A DNA stretch of 64,000 nucleotides from Yoonia maricola (GCF_002797915.1 NZ_PGTY01000001.1:1674001-1738000); one strand, 5' to 3'; positions 55,328 through 63,896 are shown, numbered from the stretch's first letter. Program-made: numbers and translations. Notes: generated by a model from the letters alone, not told the origin.

Positions 55328-56299
55328 TTAGATAATTGGGTGCAGATCGGGCCACGCATCTTTCGTAACCAGATCGGGCCAGAATCCCGTACACGGCCCT
55401 TTCATCAGCACACAATCTTTGCAGCATTCAGAATGCCGCACGTGGATTGTGTCATAGGCAAATGCATTTCCGCTGAGGAATTGCTCTTTGCTGTCCACCA
55501 TGATCCGTTCGGCGCCATATCCGCCAAAACCCAACTCATGTGCACGTTTCAAGCCATTCAGGATCTGTAACGTCCGCTCACTGAGATAGCAGGCCGGCAC
55601 ACCGTTTAGTACGACAGGCAAATCAAGAGCGGCCGCGCAATCCATCGCCTTTTCCATGCTGGGTATCAGCTCTTCAAAGCTTTGTGGAATCAGCTCTTCC
55701 TGTTTCTGGGCGGCCCAACCATGCATGAACGGAAACGTCATCAACCAAAACCGAACACCCAAACCTGCCAGAATATCTGGAAAAAGCGGTAACTCCGGTA
55801 CAATGGGGCGCGACATCACGGTATTGACACCGACTTGAACGTTATGCCCAATTAAGTTTTGAATACCGACCAACTGCGTGTCGAGTTTATCTTTCAATCT
55901 GGTGATATATACGTGACTTTCTGGCGTCGCGGCCTGAAGCGAAGCTATCACATGCGTAAAATATTTTGCGTGCCTTGCGGCATAGTAGTCATCTGCAAAA
56001 GCCATAACATTTGAATGCAGAATAACCCTGTCAAATAGCGCGTGTGCCGCCTTGGAAATCTCATATAGCTCTTCACGAGTAGTAGGCTCACCACCGGAAA
56101 TATGGATTTCCTTCTGTTTAGCATGTTTCGACAGATAGCGAAGATTTTCAATCTGTTCGGATAGATTCATGTTTTTCACAGATCTACGGTCACCTACCCA
56201 GCAAAACCGACACCCCATGTTGCATTTATAGGTGATTTTTAATTCCGCTGCAGATATTGGAATTTCACCCTTTTTGGAATTTTCGACAATCTCCGACAT
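55328..56299 (-). CDS. Radical SAM peptide-modifying enzyme with C-terminal Cys cluster
   Basis: 323 residues. Radical SAM motif CNMGCRFC (Cys26, Cys30, Cys33), SAM-binding EIHISGGEPTTREE near 63. A C-terminal Cys-rich region reads HSECCKDCVLMKGPC near 300, consistent with ligands of an auxiliary iron-sulfur cluster (SPASM or twitch type), plus Cys near 238 in GVPACYLSE. GGAGTGAG precedes the ATG. Immediately downstream of the 49-codon peptide gene and upstream of a PqqD-like gene: the standard RiPP arrangement. Reaction unknown; the substrate peptide has no Cys, so sulfur-to-carbon links are excluded for it. Confidence 0.83.
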   Translation of the reverse strand: MSEIVENSKKGEIPISAAELKITYKCNMGCRFCWVGDRRSVKNMNLSEQIENLRYLSKHAKQKEIHISGGEPTTREELYEISKAAHALFDRVILHSNVMAFADDYYAARHAKYFTHVIASLQAATPESHVYITRLKDKLDTQLVGIQNLIGHNVQVGVNTVMSRPIVPELPLFPDILAGLGVRFWLMTFPFMHGWAAQKQEELIPQSFEELIPSMEKAMDCAAALDLPVVLNGVPACYLSERTLQILNGLKRAHELGFGGYGAERIMVDSKEQFLSGNAFAYDTIHVRHSECCKDCVLMKGPCTGFWPDLVTKDAWPDLHPII

Positions 56300-56340
56300 A
56301 TCTCACTCCATATTGCATGGGTAAAGGGAAGACGCACAGC

Positions 56341-56372
56341 GTATTGGCGACAAATTTCATCGCCGCCAATAC
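56341..56372 (-). other. Stem-loop between peptide gene and radical SAM gene
   Basis: GTATTGGCG (56341-56349) pairs with CGCCAATAC (56364-56372) in a 9-bp perfect stem within the 92-base gap. No T-run follows on the minus strand. Likely protects the peptide mRNA or limits read-through, so peptide exceeds enzyme. Confidence 0.6.
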
Positions 56373-56391
56373 AGCGGTATAAAAATTTTAA

Positions 56392-56541
56392 TTATCCGAT
56401 AAGGCTTGCCATTGGTAGATCGACCTCTTCCAGTGCAGGCTCATCAGTTTCGAAAGTAATGTCTGTACTCTCGACTTGAACGATATCTGTATCAGTTGGC
56501 TCCGTCTCGACGGTAGCAACAGAATTGCTCGCTAGTTTCAC
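56392..56541 (-). CDS. Candidate RiPP precursor peptide, 49 residues
   Basis: GTG start at 56541 preceded by AAGGAGGTGA, a near-perfect match to the anti-Shine-Dalgarno at good spacing, stronger than any other site in the window. 49 residues, no Cys, Trp or Tyr, one Phe; 12 Asp/Glu against one Lys, mostly in positions 12-41, like an acidic leader. It ends EEVDLPMASLIG, so the last eight or so uncharged residues are the natural core candidate. First gene of the leftward unit, directly ahead of the radical SAM gene. Too short for routine gene callers and likely unannotated. Confidence 0.75.
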   Translation of the reverse strand: MKLASNSVATVETEPTDTDIVQVESTDITFETDEPALEEVDLPMASLIG

Positions 56542-56948
56542 AAAAATCACCTCCTTAATTCATCTAATCGTGTCAGACTAATATTCAGAGTGTCGAACGA
56601 GATTGCGCTCTTTCAACTACATAAACACTGTTCCGTTTCTTTTTCTGTGTCAACGCAAGTCAACAACTATAGGCGTAAATTTGACTAGACACATCTTGAT
56701 ACCTTACGATGACTCAAATTTAAACTATTGAAAATAAACAATTAAATATCTCATTGCTCGAACATGACACCATTCCAAGTTGTGCCTATGTTTTGTGCAT
56801 ATGCTGATTTCTCAGGAGTTCCTCTTGCCAAATTTCGATTAGAAGAATCCGAATCAATAATAAAAATTCGAACATTTTTGAAGTTACAGGCAGCTTTCTC
56901 GTTAAGGAGTGGTACGAATTTCTATTCAAATTTGACGAAGATTTTGTT
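56542..56948. promoter_or_regulatory. Divergent control region of the biosynthetic cluster
   Basis: 407 bases, visibly AT-rich against the surroundings. Leftward: TTGACA at 56648-56653 (minus strand), a -35 candidate with no clear -10 at standard spacing. Rightward: TTGACT at 56681-56686 with TACGAT at 56705-56710 (18-base spacer). A 63-codon plus-strand ORF (56764-56955) has no ribosome binding site and is not called. The nucleotidyltransferase frame stays open upstream to 56808 but offers no ATG, GTG or TTG before 56949. Confidence 0.5.
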
Positions 56949-57812
56949 ATGGTAGCTTTGCAACTCAGTCAAAAAGCGATATCCACAATGATTAAGTCAC
57001 GTATTCAATCAACAAAAGAACTATCCGAGTTGCTAGAAATATCTTTTGGCATCTCACTTGATTCGCTAATCAAAAGTCCGCTAATCAGTGTTGCGGGCGA
57101 CGCATATATTTCAGGTTCATTGATAGATGGATTTTGGAATGAAAAATCTGATATCGATATATACGCTTTTTCCGATAACCCACTAAGTTATGATTTATGC
57201 TACGATCTGGGACCGAACTTACCTCGCGCGCGCCGGAAGTTGGTGCCTGATTTACAAAGAGTGGAAGTGACGTACCTACCACAGAATTTTGATTCCGTGT
57301 ACGGAGCGTATTTTGACAACTATCTTACGCAAGAAAGCGCGCCAATGGCTTTGGGTCCTGAAGCGATGGAGATACTTCACAGGTTTTCAACAGGTGTACC
57401 CTTAGCGGCACACGGAACTTTTGCTGATCGCCAGGCACGTATCAATCGCGGGGCCTTGCAGCAGTATTTCGCCGATGTCCATTTGCGCCGCGCTGACTCT
57501 TACCTCGAAGATGTCGTTGGGGCGCTGGCTGAGGATGATTTGATCAACGCAACCACTCTCACCCGGTGCAGGATAGAATGTGTGGCCGATAGCTTGCTGG
57601 CCCAGCTTGGTGAGACAAATACACGGGTCGAAAAGTGGCGATGGAAAAAGATTGCGCGCGCTTTTGGCGTTGAGAGTGATCTCTGGCGGAGCCTTTATGC
57701 AATCACCTTTCCTGCGGTACAAAAACTAAGCAAGTCAGATATCCGTACGTCTCTCGCCAACGCTAACGCATTTTTAACCTCTCAGATCGGTGATTTGGAA
57801 GGTGCGGCATGA
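56949..57812 (+). CDS. Nucleotidyltransferase-fold protein
   Basis: 287 residues. Nucleotidyltransferase (MNT/KNT-like) signature: Gly56-Ser57 then Asp68-x-Asp70 in SGSLIDGFWNEKSDIDIYAF, matching the GS-x(n)-DxD pattern that binds Mg-NTP. The rest is helical, without a recognised second domain. Could adenylylate a small molecule, peptide or protein in the pathway, or act in regulation. The 5' part is AT-rich and the 3' part GC-richer, hinting at mosaic origin. Start at 56949 has GAAG eight bases upstream. Overlaps the next gene by ATGA. Confidence 0.75.
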   Translation: MVALQLSQKAISTMIKSRIQSTKELSELLEISFGISLDSLIKSPLISVAGDAYISGSLIDGFWNEKSDIDIYAFSDNPLSYDLCYDLGPNLPRARRKLVPDLQRVEVTYLPQNFDSVYGAYFDNYLTQESAPMALGPEAMEILHRFSTGVPLAAHGTFADRQARINRGALQQYFADVHLRRADSYLEDVVGALAEDDLINATTLTRCRIECVADSLLAQLGETNTRVEKWRWKKIARAFGVESDLWRSLYAITFPAVQKLSKSDIRTSLANANAFLTSQIGDLEGAA

Positions 57813-58078
57813 CCTACCATACGCATCTTGATGTGCGTGCCCGCCGTCACAAAGGGGGGCTTTTGCTTTTGCGGGGTCCTGTCGCAATGCAGTTATCTGC
57901 CTCATTCATGCAGCTTTGGCATTTGTTGGCGCGGCGCACTCAGTTCGATAACGCGGTTGTTCATGACCTGTGCGACGCCCTGAAGCTTGATAGAGCCGCA
58001 GGTGATAAACTGGTGCAAACGCTTCTGGAAAAGGGCTTTGTTGCAACCGCCTTGGCCGATGACCGGGTAGATATCTGA
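57809..58078 (+). CDS. PqqD-like peptide recognition protein (RRE) 2
   Basis: 89 residues with PqqD-type order: strands in RARRHKGGLLLLRGPVAMQL, the aromatic helix SFMQLWHLLARR, then helices HDLCDALKLDRAAG and VQTLLEKGFV, as in lasso peptide and PQQ recognition proteins. Placed between the nucleotidyltransferase and asparagine-synthetase-like genes, it would bring a peptide to one or both. Different enough from recognition protein 1 to suggest a separate enzymatic step or substrate. Confidence 0.72.
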   Translation: MTYHTHLDVRARRHKGGLLLLRGPVAMQLSASFMQLWHLLARRTQFDNAVVHDLCDALKLDRAAGDKLVQTLLEKGFVATALADDRVDI

Positions 58079-58080
58079 CA

Positions 58081-59796
58081 ATGTGCGGGCTTTATTTCAC
58101 CACCGGCGTCGCGAAGCGCACACGGCGAGACCACAGTCGGGCACTCACGAAGATGGCACACCGGGGTCCTGACGCACGCAATGAAACCTATTTGGAAGAC
58201 GGCGGGATCTTTGCAGGCCACTACCGGCTGTCCCTTATGGCTGGGCCGGAAGGGCAACAGCCGTATGTGGATAACCGGTTTCTCATCCTCTTGGTGGGCG
58301 AAATCTATAATGTCGCAGACATCGCAGCAAAGCTTGACCAGCCCGTCGCGTCAGAGGTTGAAGCGATTGCTAGACTGCTGACGCATTATGGGGCACGGGG
58401 CCTTGATCAGCTTGATGGCATGTATGCGATAGTCGCATATGATCGTCAAAAGCGGCACGTGATTGTCCACCGCGATCCTATGGGACTGAAACAGCTTCAT
58501 GTGACAACACATCGGGGCCGACCTGTCTTTGCCTCTGAAATTGCGCCATTGTTGGATATTCGCGCCACCCGCGGCATGCCGGAGCGCGACGCCTTGATCG
58601 AGAATTTTCTTTTTCGGGTGCCGTTGGGTCGAAAGACATTCTATCAGGGAATTACGCGACTGCGCCCTGGAGAAACCGTCGTTCTTGATCAGGTCGGGAA
58701 CCAAGTTGACACTTGGATCACTGATATTGGTGCGCGTTGTTTTGGACAGCGCCAGGATCAGGCAGATCCTAAAGAGCTGTGGGATGTTCTGCAGAACGCA
58801 GCGCTATCAACCGTGGCGCATCGCGACCGAGGTATCGCGGATGTGCCGCTGCTATTGTCGAGCGGGATGGATTCAAACGCGCTTGGTACAATTTACGGGT
58901 CGCGCGGTATCGGTATCAGCGCCGTCACAGCGAGCTATCCGGGCATATCGACAGCGCAGGACGAATCGAGTTTGGCCACCCTTGCTGCCCGGCACTATGG
59001 TCTGCCCATGCGTATCGTCCCGGTGACTGCAAGCGCTGAGATGCTGGGGGGCGCCTTGTCGCATCTGGAAGCACCGACCTATTCTTCCTCTGCTACGGCG
59101 ATCCTAGCAATCGCGCAGCAATTGGCGGATCAAGGCGTCAAAATGGTGATCGTAGGCGATGGCTCGGATGAGCTTTTCTTCGGTTACTCGCAGCTTATGC
59201 AGCCTCCTGATGCACCACCAGATGTGTATCAGTCCCGCATCGGCCTTGCTGATATCGCCACGTCGGCCGCATTGACAGGTGAGCCTGAAGCAGCCCTGCG
59301 CGACCGCGTGATGGGAGCGCTATCCGGGCCGGACAAAACGGAAACCTGGCGTCAATATCAAGCGTTTGAATTACGTTACCGTATCCCCGACTACCAAGCT
59401 CACAGGCTTGATCGGTTGTTTATGGCACACGGGATTGAGGCACGCGTACCATTCCTGCGGCGAGATGTGGTGCAATGGGCATTGTCGGTCGGGCGAGATT
59501 TGCATCTTGCTGCCGGCCGGAAATCATTGCTTGGCCTCGCTGTTCGCCCGCATGTCGCCCCGTGCGTCAGAGATTTGGCAAAGAAACGGTTCGTGGCACC
59601 AGTCGCTAAATGGCGCCAAGGGAAGCTGGCTGCAGATGTCTCTCGGCATGTCAGTCCTCGCGCACTCATGCAAATTGGGCTAGACCCGAAACTGCACAAG
59701 GATGACTTCGCCAAATTGTCGGACCGCTGCATCTGGGGCATCTATATGATGGCGAGGTGGGCAGAGGTGACCTGGGACATGGAGCCGTCGCTATGA
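58081..59796 (+). CDS. Asparagine synthetase-like amidotransferase
   Basis: 571 residues. N-terminal glutaminase with nucleophile Cys2 (MCGLYFTTG), RGPDARNE and LVGEIYN regions; C-terminal ATP-PPi domain with PP-loop LLLSSGMDSNAL (about 258-268, Ser for the usual first Gly), and DGSDELFFGY near 360. Such proteins make Asn or, in peptide pathways, activate a carboxylate for amide or macrolactam formation (the lasso cyclase is this fold). Paired with a PqqD-like protein, a peptide carboxylate substrate is plausible. Start two bases after the preceding stop. Confidence 0.85.
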   Translation: MCGLYFTTGVAKRTRRDHSRALTKMAHRGPDARNETYLEDGGIFAGHYRLSLMAGPEGQQPYVDNRFLILLVGEIYNVADIAAKLDQPVASEVEAIARLLTHYGARGLDQLDGMYAIVAYDRQKRHVIVHRDPMGLKQLHVTTHRGRPVFASEIAPLLDIRATRGMPERDALIENFLFRVPLGRKTFYQGITRLRPGETVVLDQVGNQVDTWITDIGARCFGQRQDQADPKELWDVLQNAALSTVAHRDRGIADVPLLLSSGMDSNALGTIYGSRGIGISAVTASYPGISTAQDESSLATLAARHYGLPMRIVPVTASAEMLGGALSHLEAPTYSSSATAILAIAQQLADQGVKMVIVGDGSDELFFGYSQLMQPPDAPPDVYQSRIGLADIATSAALTGEPEAALRDRVMGALSGPDKTETWRQYQAFELRYRIPDYQAHRLDRLFMAHGIEARVPFLRRDVVQWALSVGRDLHLAAGRKSLLGLAVRPHVAPCVRDLAKKRFVAPVAKWRQGKLAADVSRHVSPRALMQIGLDPKLHKDDFAKLSDRCIWGIYMMARWAEVTWDMEPSL

Positions 59797-60506
59797 ACCG
59801 ACCATCAGGAAGGCAACGCGACCGGTTATCAGATCAAGCCGCAGCAACGACCCGCCTGCTGTGCGCGCGTGATCCATGCCCGATGATCGTACTGACAGCA
59901 GGCGACGGTGCGGGCAAGTCAACGCTGCTCGCCGGGTTAGAACCGCTGATGCAGGATGTTGCCTTTTGCTCTATTGATCCGACTTTTCTTTATCCGCTTC
60001 AGGAGGCACCACATATGGACTGGGCCCTGCAAACCCACCCACGTGAAGTCATCTGGAAATGTGCGCCTATGGTGCGCAGCGCGTTCTTTGTCACAACTTT
60101 CTCGGTTCTGGTCGAGCACTACGTGAAACCAAATTTCCGACGACGGCCAATCATTATCGACAGTTACTGGTATCGGTATCTCGCCAAGGAAATGCTCCAA
60201 AACCCAGATGGGGCCAACGTTTTCGCCGATCTGACGCAGCGCTTGCCACGCCCCGATCTGGTGGTGGAGCTGACCTGCGACTACAGTGTCGCCTTTTCCC
60301 GAAAAGACAGCATTTCGCCACTTGAAACTGGATCCGGGATAAACCCGCAGGAAGACTTCATCCATTTTCAATATCGCGTTGCGCAAACGGTGAACAAACT
60401 CTTGCCCGCAGATGTGCCACGCGTCAACCTGCGCTCGACAACCGTCGCGCAAACAACAGCCAATTTTTTAGCCACGATTGACGCTTGGATTCATGATCTA
60501 GAATAG
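59793..60506 (+). CDS. P-loop kinase, thymidylate kinase-like
   Basis: 237 residues from ATG 59793 (ATGA overlap with the amidotransferase stop). P-loop GDGAGKST at 37-44, then IIIDSYWYRYLAKEM as the LID/DRY-like region near 125, and LVVELTCDYSVAFSRK near 160, the pattern of dTMP kinase-like enzymes. Not the housekeeping enzyme by context. Could phosphorylate a nucleoside, sugar or alcohol of the product. The first ~30 residues are a basic extension (RPSGRQRDRL). Confidence 0.75.
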   Translation: MNRPSGRQRDRLSDQAAATTRLLCARDPCPMIVLTAGDGAGKSTLLAGLEPLMQDVAFCSIDPTFLYPLQEAPHMDWALQTHPREVIWKCAPMVRSAFFVTTFSVLVEHYVKPNFRRRPIIIDSYWYRYLAKEMLQNPDGANVFADLTQRLPRPDLVVELTCDYSVAFSRKDSISPLETGSGINPQEDFIHFQYRVAQTVNKLLPADVPRVNLRSTTVAQTTANFLATIDAWIHDLE

Positions 60507-60511
60507 CAAAG

Positions 60512-62980
60512 TTGGAAAATACCTTGAAAAAGAATGGGCCGAGAACGATAGCTGCAGCGGATTATGATGCATTGGCCATTGAAAAGAAATGGCAAGCGGT
60601 TTGGCGCGACCGAGAAACCAATAAGGTTGATCTCAAAAACGGACCTAACCCTTTCTACAATCTGATGATGTTTCCTTACCCCTCGGCAGACGGATTACAT
60701 ATTGGTAATATCTACGCTTTTAGCGGCGCTGACATTCAGGGCCGATTTCAGCGTCTGCGTGGGCATACGGTGTTTGAGCCGATCGGCTTTGACGCTTTTG
60801 GAATCAATGCGGAAAATTTTGCAATCAAATCGGGAACGCACCCGGCCGAGTTGATCCCACGCAACATAGCGAATTTTAGCCGTCAGCTTAGCGCTATGGG
60901 CATGATGTATGACTGGTCACGCGTTGTCGACACCACCCAGCCAGCATATTATCGTTGGACGCAGTGGATATTCGTCCAGCTTTTCAAAGCAGGTCTGGTC
61001 GAACGTCGTACCGGCCCAGTGAACTGGTGCCCGGTTGATAAAACAGTGCTGTCCAATGAGCAGGTCGTTGACGGTCACTGCGAACGATGCGGTGCACGGG
61101 TTGAGACGCGCAATCTTGCACAATGGTTCCTGCGGATCACTGATTATGCGGACCGTTTGCTTGCTAATCTGGATGAAGATCAGCTGGATTGGGCCGCGTC
61201 GACCAAGATGATCCAGAAAAACTGGATTGGCCGCTCTGACGGGGCCAAGATCACGTTCACGGTGAAGGATCACGACGTTGAACTTAGGGTGTTTACGACC
61301 AGGGCCGAGACGGCGTTCGGTGCCAGCTTCATCGCACTTGCATCTGAACATCCTGCCATTGATCAGATCATCGCAGCGGAAAGGATCGCGGAGGTCGCTG
61401 CATTGCGCGATCGTCTGCGGCGGAAGGATGTCGTCAGCCGCCGTATCGCCGGTGTTGGCAAAGATCCTGAAGGTGCGCCATTAGGCTGTACCGCCACCAA
61501 TCCACTCACAGGAGAGGAACTGCCTGTCTTTGTCACCGACTACGTACTTCACGAAACCGGGACCGGTGCGGTGATGGGGGTGCCTGCCCATGATGACCGG
61601 GACTTTCGTTTTGCGAAAATGCGATCGCTGCCCATTCGTCCTGTGATCCAGACACCGGGTAATACTGATGCAGAGGAGGCCTATACCGCCGTGCATCCCG
61701 ATGATCGCATTATAAATTCGGACACGTTTGACGGCCTTTCGCCGGTAGAGGCACGCGTCAAAATCATTGCCCATCTCACAACTCTGGGTCAGGGAGTGGC
61801 ATCGACGACTTACAAACTCAAGGACTGGTGCATATCCCGGCAACGATATTGGGGGCCGCCCATCCCGATCATCTATTGTGACACCTGCGGCCCACAGGCT
61901 GTCCCAGAGGATGATCTGCCTGTTGAGCTGCCGGACCTGCCCGACTTCGAGGCGAAAAATGACGGTATAAGCCCTCTCTCGGGCGCACAGGAATTTGTTG
62001 CTGCCACTTGTCCGACTTGCGGTCAACCGGCACAAAGAGAAGTCGATGTCTCCGACACGTTTCTCGACAGTGCGTGGTATTTCTTACGCTACCCCAGCAC
62101 CACCGATGACACCGCACCGTTTGATCCTGATATGACGCGCAAGTGGCTGCCTGTTGACCTTTATATTGGCGGACAAGAACATGCCGTACTGCATCTGATG
62201 TATGCACGTTTTGTGACCATGGCTTTGAGTGATTTGGGCAAGTTACCCTTTGAAGAGCCGTTCTTGCGCTTTCGCCCGCACGGCATGATCGTCAAGGACG
62301 GACAGAAGATGTCAAAGTCCAAAGGGAATGTCGTCGGTCCGGACGACTACTTGGGTCGTTTCGGTGCCGATGCGCTCCGATGTTATCTGATGTTCATGGG
62401 CCCGTTTACCGAGGGGGGCGACTTTCAGGAGAGCGGAATCATCGGGATCACCCGGTTTCTCCGCAGGCTATGGGGGCAGGTCGGAGCGGCACAGCCGGCA
62501 ACGATTTCTGGCGACGATCTTGCCAAACTACATAATACCATCCGCCAAGTGACGCAGGATGTTGTCGCATTGCGATATAACACAGCAATTGCCGCACTGA
62601 TGGAACTCTCCTCCGCTATCCGAGCACGCAAACGCGCCGCGACACGCGAAGAAGCTACGGCCCTTGTCATCATGCTTGCACCCTTTGCGCCCCACTTCGC
62701 GGAAGAGGCATGGACTGTTCTTGGCGAACAATCCTCCATTTTTGAACATGCCTGCTGGCCCTCTTATGACGCGGCGTTCTGCGTCAATGAAACGGTCAAT
62801 GTGGTCGTCCAAGTGGACGGCAAACGACGCGGGAGCGTGCAGGTCGCACGCGGCGCTGCTGAGGACATGGTTCGTACCGCTATTCGTGCCGACCAAAAGC
62901 TAGTTGCGATTGAAGCGGCGACAGCTCAGAAGGTCGTTTTCGTACCGGACAAGATCATCAATTATGTGACCTGTAGGTGA
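60512..62980 (+). CDS. leuS: Leucyl-tRNA synthetase, atypical second-copy type (candidate self-resistance)
   Basis: 822 residues, full LeuRS. HIGH-type motif is HIGN (63-66) in PSADGLHIGNIYAF; KMSKS at 599-603 in DGQKMSKSKGN is intact. CP1 editing domain (about 245-425) has FTTRAETAFGA and GVPAHDDRDF with the editing Asp361. Zinc-type Cys pairs occur near 173-193, 456-459 and 500-503. The HIGN form and zinc modules differ from usual alphaproteobacterial LeuRS. Starts TTG 60512 (or TTG 60524 with GGAAAA). Last gene of the rightward arm, with no other tRNA or translation gene near it. Confidence 0.88.
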   Translation: MENTLKKNGPRTIAAADYDALAIEKKWQAVWRDRETNKVDLKNGPNPFYNLMMFPYPSADGLHIGNIYAFSGADIQGRFQRLRGHTVFEPIGFDAFGINAENFAIKSGTHPAELIPRNIANFSRQLSAMGMMYDWSRVVDTTQPAYYRWTQWIFVQLFKAGLVERRTGPVNWCPVDKTVLSNEQVVDGHCERCGARVETRNLAQWFLRITDYADRLLANLDEDQLDWAASTKMIQKNWIGRSDGAKITFTVKDHDVELRVFTTRAETAFGASFIALASEHPAIDQIIAAERIAEVAALRDRLRRKDVVSRRIAGVGKDPEGAPLGCTATNPLTGEELPVFVTDYVLHETGTGAVMGVPAHDDRDFRFAKMRSLPIRPVIQTPGNTDAEEAYTAVHPDDRIINSDTFDGLSPVEARVKIIAHLTTLGQGVASTTYKLKDWCISRQRYWGPPIPIIYCDTCGPQAVPEDDLPVELPDLPDFEAKNDGISPLSGAQEFVAATCPTCGQPAQREVDVSDTFLDSAWYFLRYPSTTDDTAPFDPDMTRKWLPVDLYIGGQEHAVLHLMYARFVTMALSDLGKLPFEEPFLRFRPHGMIVKDGQKMSKSKGNVVGPDDYLGRFGADALRCYLMFMGPFTEGGDFQESGIIGITRFLRRLWGQVGAAQPATISGDDLAKLHNTIRQVTQDVVALRYNTAIAALMELSSAIRARKRAATREEATALVIMLAPFAPHFAEEAWTVLGEQSSIFEHACWPSYDAAFCVNETVNVVVQVDGKRRGSVQVARGAAEDMVRTAIRADQKLVAIEAATAQKVVFVPDKIINYVTCR

Positions 62981-63216
62981 ACTTTCTTGGGGATTGGTAA
63001 TAAATCAATAGGTCCGACTCTAAGTCGACAGCAAAGTAGATTATCGTTATATCGCTCGGACGGAAATCATGCCGCGTGATGCATGCCAATTATATGCCCT
63101 AATGATAACGGTTTTCTGGAAACAAAGGCTGACTGTAACCACCGATCACTACCATCAAATCGTGGTACAAAGGGTGTGCGCGCATGAATGCACTTCTTAT
63201 TATTTAGGATAAGGAG
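62981..63216. other. Intergenic stretch, nothing recognised
   Basis: Bases after the LeuRS stop up to the presumed insertion sequence end. Only short imperfect palindromes are seen (for example TCCGACTCTAAGTCGAC near 63012). No gene, terminator with T-run or tRNA found. Confidence 0.6.
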
Positions 63217-63240
63217 GTGACCTGCTCCCCATTGAGTCCG

Positions 63241-63896
63241 CTAATTTAGGTTAGCTCTGTTCAGGTTTTGGCCTTCGTTAGACCGGTTAGCATATTCTCC
63301 TGGCGTCATGCCAGCGAGGCTTGTGTGCGGGCGGTGATGGTTAAAGTCGGTGCGCCACGTCGCGATCAGATGGCGGGCATGGCGCAGGTTGTCGAACAAG
63401 TGTTCGTTCAAACACTCGTCCCGCATTCTCCCGTTGAAGCTTTCCACAAACCCGTTTTGCATGGGCCGCCCCGGGGCGATGTAATGCCAGTCAACGTTGC
63501 GGTATTCCTGCCATTTCAGGATCGCATTCGAAGTCCAGCGACCACCGCTGGTTCGGCCCTTGCGGGACCGCCATCGGTGCTCTGGTGCCAACTGCACGCT
63601 TGCGTCCGCCCCGTTTACGCACTGTTAACCCTTCTTCGCGGTAGATCCGATACAGCTTCTTCCAATTCACCACCCAGCCTTCACGTTTGAGCAAGATGTG
63701 CAGCCGCCGATATCCAAAACGCCGTCTTTCAGATGGCAGTTCCTTCAATCGGTCTCGCAGGTCAGTATCCGCTGACCGCTTCGACACACGCCGATAAACA
63801 CGCGGGTCGATCCCAGCCAAGGCGCAGGCCCGCTTTTGATTGTATCGCTTCTCTTTCATGGCCCAGGCCGCAGCATTGCGTCGCGATCATGCGTCC
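63241..63896 (-). pseudogene. IS3-family transposase OrfB, internal deletion and frameshift
   Basis: First part reads NAAAWAMKEKRYNQKRACAL, FGYRRLHILLKREGW and NQRWSLDF (the start of the DDE core with the first Asp). At about 63530 the frame breaks: the next recognisable part, [20 protein letters not shown] then [20 protein letters not shown] (catalytic Glu) and [14 protein letters not shown], is in another frame. About 70 residues carrying the second Asp are missing. Stop at 63241-63243. Confidence 0.85.

Noticed and set aside
56764..56955. 63-codon plus-strand ORF upstream of the nucleotidyltransferase
   Set aside because: No ribosome binding site, AT-rich, no recognisable content, and it overlaps the next start; it may be chance.
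44274..63240. Duplicate of the tRNA-Gln 3' end as attR of an integrative element
   Set aside because: No second copy seen by eye up to the IS3 element, and no integrase in the window.
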